Origin: Cerrena zonata
Taxonomy: Eukaryota > Basidiomycota > Agaricomycetes > Polyporales > Cerrenaceae
Direction: 5' to 3'
NCBI GenBank assembly: GCA_038087015.1
Contig: JASBNA010000009.1
Span: 496,001-560,000, forward strand
Length of the DNA stretch: 64,000 bases
The notes under the pieces: model-generated
Told to the model about the DNA's origin: nothing
The model's input: the letters and a program-made list of their open reading frames with translations, nothing else
The model's database searches: none
Position numbers and translations under genes: made by a program
In this document: positions 1-11,369 of the stretch, piece after piece
Numbering within the stretch: position 1 is the stretch's first letter
Layout: every line of letters begins with the position of its first letter

Positions 1-14
1 ACAGTCTTACTTAC

Positions 15-230
15 CACTTTCACCTTGATAGACTCATCAGACTCATTGCCAATAAACATGTCCAAACGATAGTCTATTGGTTGATTCTTGGCACGATAGT
101 GGGGCAGAAGAAGTGAAACATCGATAGGTTTGTATTCGCTATCGAGAGTGAAATCGTGGGGTGACTCAGAGCCTGCACCTCTAAACTTCACTCGATATGA
201 GCCTGAAGGCGGCTCAAGCAAGCTCTCCAT
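15..230 (-). CDS. 5' exon of a gene cut by the left window edge, product unknown
   Basis: Reading right to left, an ATG at 230 opens a 72-codon stretch without stops that ends exactly at a consensus donor (GTAAGT) at 14. The start reads MESLLEPPSGSYRVKF and the exon is rich in charged and polar residues, with a short hydrophobic stretch (VSLLLPHY). The phase-0 donor and open frame support a genuine first exon; the rest lies outside the window. I do not recognise the family, and no signal peptide or membrane segment is visible in this part. It could also be a short remnant, since nothing downstream can be checked. Confidence 0.5.
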
Positions 231-2153
231 ACTGGAGGGATAGTGGGAGTCCTATGCGAAGAGCAAAAGCATGAGGTTCTGCTTCTCGCCACGAGGTATT
301 TAACTCACCACGGACGAACATAACCGCGGCATCGTGGTAGACGTATTTCAACTAGGTTTGCAATGGGAGATAGAAATCGGGACAGAGTGGTGGACCCACA
401 GGAGGAAGAACGAAGGGTGAAAACGCGCAAAAAGATTGGGGGATCATGACTGAGAGAAAGTCGGCCTTATAACATGGTCGTAACAACCAGCACCTTGTGC
501 CGGATTTAGCAGGGTCCAAAAGAGGCAATTGTTGTCTTACATTGTCCCAATTAGGCAATCCAAGAACAATAAGACACGCACCATGACGGACGTTCGGACA
601 GAGAATGGAGACTGTTCTGCTTCTGCTGACAACCACCGTCCTCCTGACTCGCAAGACATCCTGCTTGTAACGTCTCTGGACTCTGGAGTATCCCCGACGG
701 GGTGCTCATCGTACACACTCCTGTCGATGACCAGCTGACTCTGGCAGTGTATGATTCAGATTGGGTGTTCGCTATCGCTACAACACAAACACAAATCGCC
801 TCGTGTCTCTCGGCATGAGACATGAACATATAGGTCGCCAAACAGCACACCAAGCTGCAGCAATGCGTGGTTTGTATTTCATATTAACAATAACGCCTGA
901 TGCTTCCTTATTTGCGATTCCTATTGTTTGCGCGTCTGCTTCTCACACCCTTCAGCATTATGGAACTTTCTCTTTACGGACCTTGTTTACCTTTGCCGGA
1001 TGCGATACTTACAAGTAAAACATCACATCAGTAACATCCGCTTGTTCAGAGCGACGAACATGAAGCTCAATCTGTAACATCTCTAATGCTGAGTCCTGAT
1101 TCAAAGCTGTTTCACCATTGGGGTGTCCGTTATGACAAATAGGGTAGATACCTTCATACATGAACAGGTTCTATATTTTCAATTTAATCTCCGTCGTAGT
1201 TTGTTCTGTCGCGAGAGCTAAAAGGCGTTCGTTTCAGTCAGACCACCTTTCGAAAATAACATTTCATTGTATCTCAACACTCCAAGTCCGACTACACATA
1301 AAAAGGGTGTTCATTGTCTCCCATATAGGACATCTACTGAAAGCCTCGAGGTAACTCTCAGTCATGCCTTCATGCTACTAACCATATTCGAGTTGTGACA
1401 ATGTATAAGAGTTGTACGATCAGGTACAAGCATCGAAATGTCTAGCACTGGCACAAGAGAATGTGACATGATGTTTGTCTTTAGTTACCTTCTGAATAGA
1501 CGAAATCATTCAATCGACCTCGTGTACGCCGGACAGTCGGACGTCCCCTATTTGAATGACAATGGGGAGTATGCCGGTAGCTTTCTTGGATTTGTGCGGT
1601 TACGTAGACTCACCTAGTCACTTCTTAGACTGGACTGTTGTACACGTAGAAACTTAAAGGAAGACATGCATGGGAATACGTGGGAACACCTCTTAGATTC
1701 TAGCACAAACGGTGCTTGAACTTTGATATTCATAAGCGAGCTCGCCGTGTAACCAAGAAGTTTATTGTCTTGCCACGTTCCAGAATTTCCGTTCAGAAGA
1801 TCGGACCGCGATACTATACCGACTTCGGGGATAATTATCATTTCTCCTTCTCCGCTCAGTTGTGTAATGCACAACCTAGTACTGTATATGTAAACGTGAA
1901 AGAGGAGGGTCCCAAACTAGTACTACAAAAAATGGTGCTCCAAAAGAGAATTATTGTCATACATACAAGGAAATAGAAAGTGGGTTAGTGTTATATTAGC
2001 TGAGATACCGGTATCGTCCAGCCCATCCGGTCTAAAGTTCTGCTCTCCTCCGAGAATAGAGCGAATAGAGCGAATAGAAGCAGGATGGGAATCAGTGACG
2101 GGTAGCGAACGGAATGACGAAGGCGAAAGTGTACGATCGTCGTGAGGAGGCAA
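231..2153. other. intergenic stretch, no recognisable gene
   Basis: About 1.9 kb between the left-edge gene and the 3' end of the next gene. Only short overlapping open frames of about 60-100 codons are present on both strands, none with familiar motifs or a convincing splice pattern. A short degenerate run of gaatagagc units lies at about 2056-2080. Confidence 0.5.
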
Positions 2154-3982
2154 TTACGCCTCGAACTCATAAATGTCTTCAGGAACAGCGACATTCCTGA
2201 GTAGAGGATCAAGAGATGCCAACTCGTCTCTGATGCCTCTTCGTGCACAATCATCCAATTCTTTCAGGAGCATAGCGACGATTTTCTGCGGACATCAGTC
2301 AGAGTACAAGAGCATGAAGATGACATGAGAAAATATTGAACGCCGAAGAGCGGAAGAAATTGCGCACCTTTAACCTGGCATCTATTTGGCGTACCGTGTC
2401 GCCAATAGCAGAAGTCCAGCTAGGCGGAGGACTACCAAGGGTACCGGCATACAAGGCCGACGCGTTTGACGAATTTGCAATACCCCACAAACTACTATCA
2501 CTGTCATTCACAGGCGCGGCATCTGCACCTGTAAACAGGTATGAAACACCTGGATGAGGTGAAAGAAGTCCAAGAGGGCCCATCATATGTTGTCCGGTTG
2601 GAAATGGCGATGGCCCAAGAATTTTCGAAATTTTATTGTACACCTCTGAGAGAACATCTAGAAGGGAGAGTAGAGTTTGGTGATAATCAAGTGCAAAGGG
2701 CTTCAAGATTATTAGAGGTGCTTTGTTTTCAGGAAGAGAAAAAGAGGACTGACAACATGGGGGAGGACGAGGAATGACGTATCGGAGGAGTCTGCATATG
2801 ATACTGCGTAGTCTGCCGCACCAAGCGGTCGTTTTGATCGGCCTGGTCTGAATAATGAACGCTGTGGGCGATGATGAGCTTCCATGAACGAGCGGATGAC
2901 GAAACAGATACAAAGTCCGCAATAGAATTTTGCACGACCCGAACTACTCAGAGGTCACTATGATCGTCATGCCTTGACTTTCTCCCGTTAACCTAAAGAT
3001 TACTCAGGTCCCGGAACGACAATACAAAATCCATAGGTTAGCGTGGAGAGAGTCAAGGAGGACGGGTAGCACAATTTTGCATCTGGAGTAAAATGTATTC
3101 GTCCAGATTTCATAAACAGTGAGAAAGGCTAGCAGCAGCACAGAGTTTGGTTCTGATGATTGACAGTTCGGATTCAAGCCCAACTTCTGTGTCCTGCGGA
3201 GTATTGCTCCAACAGCACGAAACCCCATTAAATAACCACGATGGAGATCACGAAGATAGGTACAGGAAAAACTTAAACGCACCATCTTTAATCGTTCACC
3301 GTCATCTTTGTTCTGATCATATTCGTTAAGGGCATTAGAAAGCCCACGAAGGAAGTCCTGAGGGTCCTTGACGTCAAATGAGTTCGCAAGAGACATTCCC
3401 AGGATGGCAAAACGATAGGTTCTGCGATATCCATTCAATTAAATATACCGAACATATAACGTTTGGACTTACCGAGTTTTCATAGCAATGTTGTTGAACA
3501 CACGATCGAGCTCGGCACGAGTGATCATAATTGTGTGAAACCAATGGCTTTTCCTGCATCATATATTCATACTTAAGTTACATGACAGGAAGTAGAATCA
3601 CTCACCCTTCGTGCACGTTTCGTAGATACGTCAACGTGATTATCCTCTTCTTCACTATCTCGCGCAGTATTTCCACTGTCGTCCCCTGCACCCCTTGCGC
3701 GCCATTTGGCATGGGCAGCGACCCGGATGAAGTTCCAGACTCGGACGGAATGGTTTGTATATCCCAGTCCCTTGCTAGAGGGACGGTTGAAGTTGGTGTT
3801 GGCGCAGAGGCATACTGGAGGCCCGTTGCCGAGGAAACAGTGTTCACATTTATTGCGGAGGGTTTGAAGGAAGAAAGGAGGTTCTGGGCAGATGACTTCC
3901 GGCGCATGGATGGACGTTGCAGTTGAGTGACATCTACAGGCTGGGTCGGTGCCATGGACATCACGCTGCTGAACGCCGACAT
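2154..3982 (-). CDS. conserved fungal protein of unknown function, about 389 aa, six exons
   Basis: Six exons join in phase: 3982-3606, 3553-3473, 3421-3283, 2861-2754, 2700-2368 and 2285-2154. All junctions are GT..AG and the total is 1170 nt. The N-terminal ~115 residues are low complexity (Ser/Pro/Thr). A conserved-looking core follows, with segments such as EILREIVKKRIITLTYLRNV, ITRAELDRVF, RFAILGMSLANSF, FALDYHQTLLSLLDVLSEVY, LGPLGLLSPHPGVSYLF and a C-terminal MLLKELDD..LASLDPLLRNV. The layout matches an unnamed fungal protein I recall from other genomes, but I cannot name a family or function. ATG 3982 was chosen because the upstream in-frame open stretch lacks another ATG. The third intron (3282-2862, 421 nt) is far longer than its neighbours. 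The gene is divergent from NTF2, with 342 bp between start codons. Confidence 0.72.
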
Positions 3983-4324
3983 CGAGCAATGGTGTTTCAC
4001 GAGCCGCTAAGAATGTTTTCCCGGAGATCTGCCTGATTGCACTGCTGTAACGCAGACCGTGTGGACCGTGTGGACGAGAGAGCAACGATGGGAGGCTCAA
4101 TGTTCTAAGCGATCTCGAGCAGATAACAACCGGTTGTGGTTTAGGTTGTAATGTCGTAACTACCAAATGTATAGCCATTACAAATTGCCTGCTAATCCTA
4201 TACAAACATTAATATGAGATGACCAGTTACGTAATTGATATCAGACGCCATACGCGAATAATCTTCCATCTCAGGTTCCTTTTCACTTCAACTTGTTGTC
4301 TCCTACACTTCACTCATCTCCGAT

Positions 4325-4936
4325 ATGGCTGATATTCAGGCGATCGCGAAGCAGTTCACTGATTTTTACTACACAACCTTTGACACGAATCGCCCAGGTC
4401 TCCAAAGTCTCTACGTGCGTCGATAATCTGCTATTTCTTGATCGTTGACTCGAACATGGCCATAACGATTTCGCAACAACCTACAGCGTGAACATTCTAT
4501 GCTCACATGGGAGGGACAACCATTTTTGGGAGCTCCTAACATTTCTGAAAAGATATCTGTACGTGATATTACTGGCCAAATAAATACGCAATTTTAATGC
4601 TTCTCATTTTCAGTCGTTGCCCTTTGAGAAGGTCCAACACAAAGTCACTACTCTTGATGCCCAACCTTCTTCCCCCACCGTGTCGAGTATGATTGTTAGC
4701 GTAACCGGATTACTCCTGGTGGGCCTACTAGATAACTCTAAGTCCTGCGCCACCATCTGACATAACTACCCTATCAGGTCGATGACAGCGAAAACGCACT
4801 CCAATTCAGCCAGATCTTCCAGCTCATCCCTGATGGTGGAAGCTACTATGTGTATGTACTATCCTATACTCATTGTTATTCTCTCTCACGTCTATACTCT
4901 AGATACAATGACATCTTCCGCCTCAACTATGGTTAA
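4325..4936 (+). CDS. NTF2: nuclear transport factor 2 (NTF2)
   Basis: NTF2 carries Ran-GDP back into the nucleus by binding FxFG nucleoporins and Ran. Five exons join cleanly: 4325-4414, 4487-4558, 4614-4718, 4778-4851 and 4903-4936. They encode 124 aa, the usual family length. The start MADIQAIAKQFTDFYYTTFD, the middle LTWEGQPFLGAPNISEKI and the end NALQFSQIFQL..GGSYYVYNDIFRLNYG are diagnostic of the NTF2 cone-shaped fold and run the full length without gaps. All introns are 50-75 nt. The third donor is gtgggc, a little weak, but the frame and homology decide it. The gene shares a short divergent promoter with the unnamed gene on the left. It looks intact and functional. Confidence 0.95.
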
Positions 4937-7276
4937 GTGCGTTGTAATGGATGCTCATCAGCCTGTACCATCTTGAGTTTATCAGCGGTGTAGAAGTGTC
5001 ATAGGAAGAATTCGTGTAATATGGTTTGTCCACAACAAATATAACAAATTCATTTGTACTTTCCCTTTAGCACAAATCCGGGTTTCTGGATAGCGATCGC
5101 TACTTTGAACGTCTCTCCAAGAATGCAACATGAGCATCTTGGATCTGAACACACGTACCCATAGAACAGCGTACAAAGGACACTTTTTGATAGATCAATA
5201 CACGGCCATGTCCCTTGCCGCGTAGTTCCACCACTGTAAATTTCTATTGCAGGGAGAGGGAGAACATAACACCTTGCAAACGAGCCCCACCTGCATCTGA
5301 GGCGTGAAGGAAGGTACGTACATCATCGGTTTTATTTATTATCACTTATACTTCTCATCCTAGGGAGCAGGTTTTAACAAGCTGGATAAACACAAGACAG
5401 TTTCTACGACTAAGCAGTTGAATTCGTGCTTTGTGCCAGCCTAAAACTCTATGAATCGACTCATTCTATGTTCATGATACCGATATATGAGCGTCTTGTC
5501 GTGTACATTTGGAACGGTTGCTTCATATCTCCCATATAGGCGGTGGAGTCACTACTATCAAAAACATGTAAGTGAGCAGACCACCACATAGACCCAGGGC
5601 AACCATTAACATCTTCCTACCAGGCTCTTTAGTATCATGACAATCAATCACTTCTCCGTATGTGCACAAGATTGAGGACGCGACCTTAATTGGATGAAAT
5701 GTTCGGCGATAAGAATCATCTTGTGTGATGTGTGCCTAACCATAAGCTAGTTTGCTGCTCTCATATCTTCTGTCAAAACAGTAATTGTCAGTACCCGGAA
5801 CTATGATCGTCGTCGTCAAACGCTACCTTGGGGCTTCCTCTTGTGCCGATGCCCTTCCTTGCCAGTATATCTCTGATTTATTATTATGTAGCGATCCGTA
5901 CGATGACACTGATGTATTACAGATTGCACGGTCAATTTCTACAACACGAACCCTCTTCCGATACGGTGTTGATTTAAGTTATGGACGCACCCTAGAAGGT
6001 CAGCCTCTCATAATTGGCAACAGTGCACAGTTTCAGGGTATGTTCCATATTTTTAGGGAAATGTAAATCCCCATTAACCGAGATACAGCCACCTACAACG
6101 ACTGCCTCATCTGCATTCTCAAATGACTAACAATTATGATCTACAACAAACCATCTAAGCTCAATGAATAAGTATTGCTTAGCCGTGCTTTCAGTATTCA
6201 TCGCTCACCGATCTATACCTCTGGTATGTGCCGTTATATTTTTAATTCATGGAGCCATGATGAACGCAATGACCATTCGGCTCTCGTGGGGTACAACGCG
6301 ATCTACCTGTACGATATGCGAGCAAGCTCACGTCAAGTCAGTATATCTTGCACCTAAGATGAGTCTTTTCCTTCTTCGCAGAACAGTTTCCCACTAAGCC
6401 CAATCGAAATGTACCGAAGACATACCAAGTTCCGATTATCTCGTGAGAGTAAAAATCATGTTCTGCAAAAAAAACACCACCCGGGATCAAGAAAGGTGGG
6501 GTCCATCTGCGACGGTTTACCTACCGTGGGCGTAGTGTCTTTGGAAGACTGAATCTACGAGCGAGTCGCAGCCCAATTAGCATATTTCTAATTGACCAGA
6601 AATCATGAACATGGTTGACTCGACGACCATGGGTAGGGTTTCCCAATTGCGCAAGCGATCGCCCTATCTAGTAACATTCTCGCGAGTTTCGTCATAAGAA
6701 CCGTAGATGGGGTAGTGAAGGGATGTTGATATTGTGTTTCATTATATCGTCGAAAGAGTTTCCATTGTTGACAAATGGAACGGCAGAGTTGGATTTCTTA
6801 CCTTCTGAACGCGCCGAGCGTTCTGCAATTCTTTGGCACAAATCTAGCACTAGCACACAGCAGGTAGCCCATAATTTTCCATCAATTGAAGATCGCAAGT
6901 AAGTATAAACCAGTACATCACAGTTAGAGGCATTTTAGGGTACTGTCTGTACAGAGACGCGTGCGGGGGCCTCTGAACTGAATGTTACTCTCGAACTTTC
7001 AGGAGATATCTATATTCCATTAGCATCTCTTGCGGCAACTGAGAATTAACTACGTACTTTCGGAACTGTGGCCGTTTCGAGTCGAGTATGAATTGGTACC
7101 TATACAAACTATTATTATGAGGAATATGACAATACAGGAAGAATGAGGCTGACTGAATGTAATAGACGAGAAGGAATGTTGCTGAAATCAGAAAGAGCGA
7201 CTGATTTATCTATTTTTGCACGAAGTAGATGGCGTGCATTTAATCTGCATTGTAGAGGATGTCAGAATGTTTTGAT
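4937..7276. other. gene-poor stretch between NTF2 and a DUF6534 gene
   Basis: About 2.3 kb without a recognisable gene. One part (about 5785-6540) has possible spliced coding segments, listed separately. The remainder shows only short, mutually overlapping frames with no family motif. Confidence 0.4.
5785..6538 (+). other. possible spliced or decayed gene, unrecognised
   Basis: Several consecutive plus-strand segments look more protein-like than their surroundings. A frame around 5785-6039 includes RTLEGQPLIIGNSAQF and stops at a possible donor (gtatgt). A frame around 6175-6331 includes SHDERNDHSALVGYNAIYLY and ends at gtcagt. A third, beginning after ttcgcag at about 6380, includes NSFPLSPIEMYRRH and ends near 6550. 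I could not join all of them in one frame, nor place a start codon. Either a small-exon gene that I failed to resolve or a degraded copy would fit. No family is recognised. Confidence 0.25.
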
Positions 7277-8859
7277 TTAGTTACTTAACAAAATATGCAC
7301 GACATACGCCCCGAAGAGTGAATTAGCGACAGCTAGGTGGCCAAGAATAAATAAAACAATGTTTGACGAAAGAAACGTATCACATACCTCTAGCATAAAA
7401 CATGATGAAAGCACCAAAAAGCAAGCTGTCGGGTGCTGCAAGATACTGACTCGTTTGTTAGAAACAGATAATCTAAGGCTAGAAGGACTCACAGATATTA
7501 TTGTGCACGCTGAAAATCCACTGAATATAATGAATGGCATAAGATACCTATTTCATAAGGGAAACTCACAAATAAACTTACACCAAAAGAGCACCAGTGT
7601 TGACGAAGTATATAATCAGCCAACCAACAACGCCTCGAGTTCTCCGCGTACGTTATTAACCACAGAGCACATGAAAATAATGCGAATGTATAAGACATAC
7701 CTCTTCAATTGAGATTGGTTCCGATAAAGATAGTACGCCATCGTGGTGGCAATGATTGCATCGGTAAGTATACCCAAAGCTGCCGTCGATATGAAGAACG
7801 ACTACATAGTTTGTTTAGTTATATGTAGCATCATTTAACTTTGAACGTACCCTAAAGATCTTTGACAACTCCGTCTCAGTCCAAGTCTTCAACTTAATTC
7901 TGCCGAAAGAAACATAAGACGGTATGGTAGATATGAATGGTAAGTACACACGTGTCTGCTATACAATCTGTTGAAGTAGTCAGAAGGGCAAGCCACACTC
8001 AAAAATTGTAACCTACATAGGAAGAAGCCGTGTCTTGAAATGAGCAGAGTGATCTATCAGGATGTTGCTTAGCACTCGTCTAAGTATTACAGATATGGAT
8101 CATTACCGTTCCAAACGTTAAGATACGATTCTTGCTGACTGCGAGGTATTTATCAAAAATAGGAAATCATAGTTCTTGCAAAGGAGAAACTCACACATCC
8201 ACATCCGATGTACGTAGAATCTATACATGAAGATGAGTGAGTGTATGGAAATAATGTGCTGGAATAATGAACATACGTTTGGACGAAAATCTCGGAAGCA
8301 ACCTACGAACATTTGCTCGGCACAAGCCAGGAGTATGACTTCAAGCATACGACGTACCTCAAACAATAGGGCTACCTATCAAACAATGGTGAAGTAAGTT
8401 TCTAAATATAACCTCAAAAGGGTATCTTACGGGCATACTCCTGCACATATATTTCATGATCAACGCGCAAGAGACCTAGTGATTTGTCACTATACTCACC
8501 AATCAATTTTTGCAACCAAAAGTGGGTCTCCGATGCTGAGGATGGAGTAAAAAAATTGTTGTCTCTGTAAAAAGACTGTATTCCCAGTTTCTAAAAGTCT
8601 TTCGTCGAAGTCAATTATACGCAAATACAGCGCGAAAGGATTTGATACTAACATGATGATGGTAGCCAGCCACTTCATCCATCTTGGATCATGCTCCCAA
8701 TGTTGCACGTACACATATGCCTGCGCAATGGAGATACCATAAAATCTAGGGGAAGAACTTTACCGAAATAGCCGCGTTAATCCGGAAGATGCCTACGTAC
8801 ATGTTTGCAATAGCTATACCCTGGACGAAGCCCCCAACAGTATATGGGATGGAGGGCAT
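7277..8859 (-). CDS. DUF6534-family multi-pass membrane protein (copy 1)
   Basis: A very intron-rich minus-strand gene starting at ATG 8859 (MPSIPYTVGGFVQGIAIAN) and ending at TAA 7277. Around ten short exons can be chained by consensus splice sites. Their order matches DUF6534 proteins of Agaricomycetes: a first helix, then GISIAQAYVYVQHWEHDPRW, a second helix (IILLETGNTVF), FYSILSIGDP..VAKIDW, VALLFEVASEIFVQ and FYVHRMW. Later come TAALGILTDAIIATTMAYYL, RGVVGWLIIYFVNTGALL and a C-terminal PDSLLFGAFIMFYAR..NSLFGAYV. The last parts correspond to the DUF6534 domain proper. About seven hydrophobic helices are expected; no biochemical role is established for the family. Two exons (around 7950-8100 and 7520-7600) are less certain, so minor decay cannot be excluded. 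A second family member lies at 19987-22059 on the other strand. Confidence 0.72.
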
Positions 8860-10287
8860 AATGACAAGGTGTCGGTCTCGGTTCAGAGTTAGAGAGAGCT
8901 ATCTCAGAATAGGCAATGTTGTAGCGAGACTCAAATTTTAGTAGGTAGGCATCCAGTGGTAGAGAGATCCGATACGAAGTCGGGAAAGAATCATGATGAC
9001 ATGTACACCGCAATGCAATTCGATAATCACATCATAGTCGTCACATAGCGTAGTCCAGGGATGATTGAAGGGACCAAGTATCGCTACGCTCGTGTGAGGG
9101 GCACTGGCAGGGTTCCCTATTGTATCATGTATATCAGCCGAGTGCTAGATGGGGACTCGGAGAGAAGCTGAGGTTGGCGCTTCTTACATCTACAATTGGG
9201 GTCTGGCTATTGAATAGGCCAGGGTCGTAGAAATGGCAATATTAGTCCCAAATACGTGGTTACTAGGGTTGATAGACCCTGACAAGGGTCTGATCCATGC
9301 ACACGGGGTAAAGGGTTCCCGGAAATAGAGAGGCAGGATTGATATTGAAGCTTGAAGACGTAACAAGTGCCACATTATGACAGTGCTCCGAGCCGCAGTG
9401 GTGTTCGGGGAGTGCCGAATGCTACTGTCGCGATACAATCCCAACTCGAAGAAAATGGCAGGTATCATATATTATGTCCTCATGCTCTAATGGTGTGATC
9501 TAAATTCCTTTCATTTCCAAATCAATTCTACAAATAATAGCTGGGTCCTTTAATTGTTCCAACAAACCAATCGTCCCATTCTGATTGAATCAGGGTGGCG
9601 GTACAAGTCTTGGACATCCCTGTACGTGATTCATCACATCAGCTTCTTCCTTTTGTGCTACACCCTTTTCGTTACGATTATCGGAAGGAAATGCATCAAG
9701 GGTGCATTCCGCAGCAAATGATATCTGCGCCCATCGACTCTGGCGGCGATCAAGAAGTCATGGACCCTTAATCTTTTCCAGGATAAATAGACGAGTTGTA
9801 CTGAGGAATCGCTGCCTCACACACCTGCCTTCTCCCTTACAGAAGTGTGGTGTTTTGACAGGTTTATTCTGGTCCTTTTGTATGGTTTAACATCGGATAC
9901 GCATTTATAGTGCTGAATGTTGTCGTGAAATACAACGTAGTTGTGTAGTAACTACGTTGTGTTTCACGAAAACATCTCTCCGCGGCATACATATTAGCAC
10001 ATTCAATAGTCGTAATAAATGTTCAATGATTCTGTTATAATGTAATATTATATGTTCGAGGTAAGCAATGCCTCTTTGTTGACACTGTATTGCGTTGGAA
10101 CATTGCCATATAATAGGATTCCATGCTAGATACGAATCTTTCCTCAATAGTTTGCAAGGAATGTTCAAAGTGTTGGGCTTTTCTCTCATGTAAGCTGGTT
10201 TATTTGAAACGTTCCATCCGACTTATCCGGCGTCGGTTCTGACACCCGGGCCGGCCCTGAACCGTTCGTTGCAACATTGAACGACGA
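8860..10287. other. intergenic stretch with one strong inverted repeat
   Basis: About 1.4 kb with no recognised gene. Short frames on both strands lack motifs. It contains the near-perfect hairpin at 9923-9969 and directly borders the inverted-repeat element that starts at 10288. Confidence 0.5.
9923..9969. repeat. near-perfect inverted repeat with 20-bp arms and 7-nt loop
   Basis: The left arm tcgtgaaatacaacgtagtt (9923-9942) pairs with aactacgttgtgtttcacga (9950-9969) with a single T-G wobble mismatch, separated by a 7-nt loop. Chance pairing of this length is very unlikely. It could be a fold-back transposon remnant or part of a larger damaged mobile element, given the TIR element about 320 bp further right. 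It is not placed like a transcription terminator of any gene seen here. Confidence 0.85.
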
Positions 10288-10974
10288 TACTATCACACCT
10301 GGGGAGTTTGAACGCTCCCCACTGGTACGCCTCGGGTTCTATCCAAACTCAATGGTTTTTCACCATTCTTTCACTATTGTATAGCTGTGCGTTTTGGCTA
10401 TAAGCTCCAAAAGTCCGCAGAAAAAAAGAGAGGGAACTGAATGCCTCGGCACGATTTTGATGTGGAGGGCTTGAAAGTGGTAGAGTTTGAACGCGAGGTC
10501 ACAGATCAGTCACGGGTGGGTAACGTCGGCATCAATCGGCATGCACCTTTTGTCAAGCATAACTTGGTGAGTTTGACAAGAGCGTGTGAACGCAATTGTA
10601 GTAGCTCATGTCACATTTGCATGAACACTCGGAATATAAGTTAACTCTACTCCGACCTCTACTGTAATCGTAGAATCAGACTACTAGAGTGTGCTATAAA
10701 TATATATTTCTATCTTATCTGCCCATTTGAGGAGGATCCGTCGAGGCCTTCGCCAGCGATCTACTAAGATCTGCTTGAAGATGAGGCTGCACATTGTCAT
10801 ATTGTTCTCTGGCACATGCAATTCTGAACGGTTTTGTCTGAAAATTGGAAGAATGCATGTAATAGTATCTAGCTACAATATTCTACCATACTGGATTTTA
10901 ATTCCGAGTGGAAAGTGCCTAACCCATAGAGTTTGACAAAACGGCGTCTGTCAAACTCCCCAGGTGCGATAGTA
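10288..10974. mobile_element. 687-bp MITE-like element with 24-bp terminal inverted repeats
   Basis: The left end (10288-10311) begins tactatcacacctggggag and the right end (10951-10974) is its inverse complement with one mismatch (tactatcgcacctggggag read from the right). Both ends carry a TA dinucleotide, which fits TA target-site duplication as in Tc1/mariner-type DNA transposons; if so, the TIR proper starts at CTATC. The inside holds only a 67-codon open frame (10441-10644) with no transposase motif, so the copy is non-autonomous. Short variants of the TIR core (gagtttga) recur inside, at about 10484, 10568 and 10929. It sits about 400 bp 5' of the broken NRPS-like reductase. Confidence 0.75.
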
Positions 10975-11369
10975 CTTCAGCTTTACTTCACTGGCGGCTT
11001 CAACTCTCCGTCGTAGATGTCCCAGCAAGCCCTAGTTGACCCCTTTCCATAAACCGTATTGATACTGATTTATTTCCATTGGCTTTACGATTACATTTCA
11101 CAGATAAACGAAAGCCGTTGACGTTGGGAGGCATGTACCCTGCATCGCTTCGGACTTCTTGGTACAAGTCCGATACCATGTCAAGGAATCTTTAGGTGAT
11201 AGTTCTCTTTCCAAAACAACAAACATGAAGGGTCTTACTCATTGGGATTCCAGTGGTTATCAAATCGCCGAGGGCCATGGACAGGGTATATTTAACAAGA
11301 CACTGTATGCCTAATAAATGAAATGCATACTGCTATTAACAGTATCAGAGGTCAACAACGTATTTTCCA
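10975..11369. other. gap between the inverted-repeat element and the reductase relic
   Basis: Nearly 400 bp without a recognisable gene or repeat. It presumably holds the former promoter of the reductase; I see no clear promoter motif. Confidence 0.4.
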
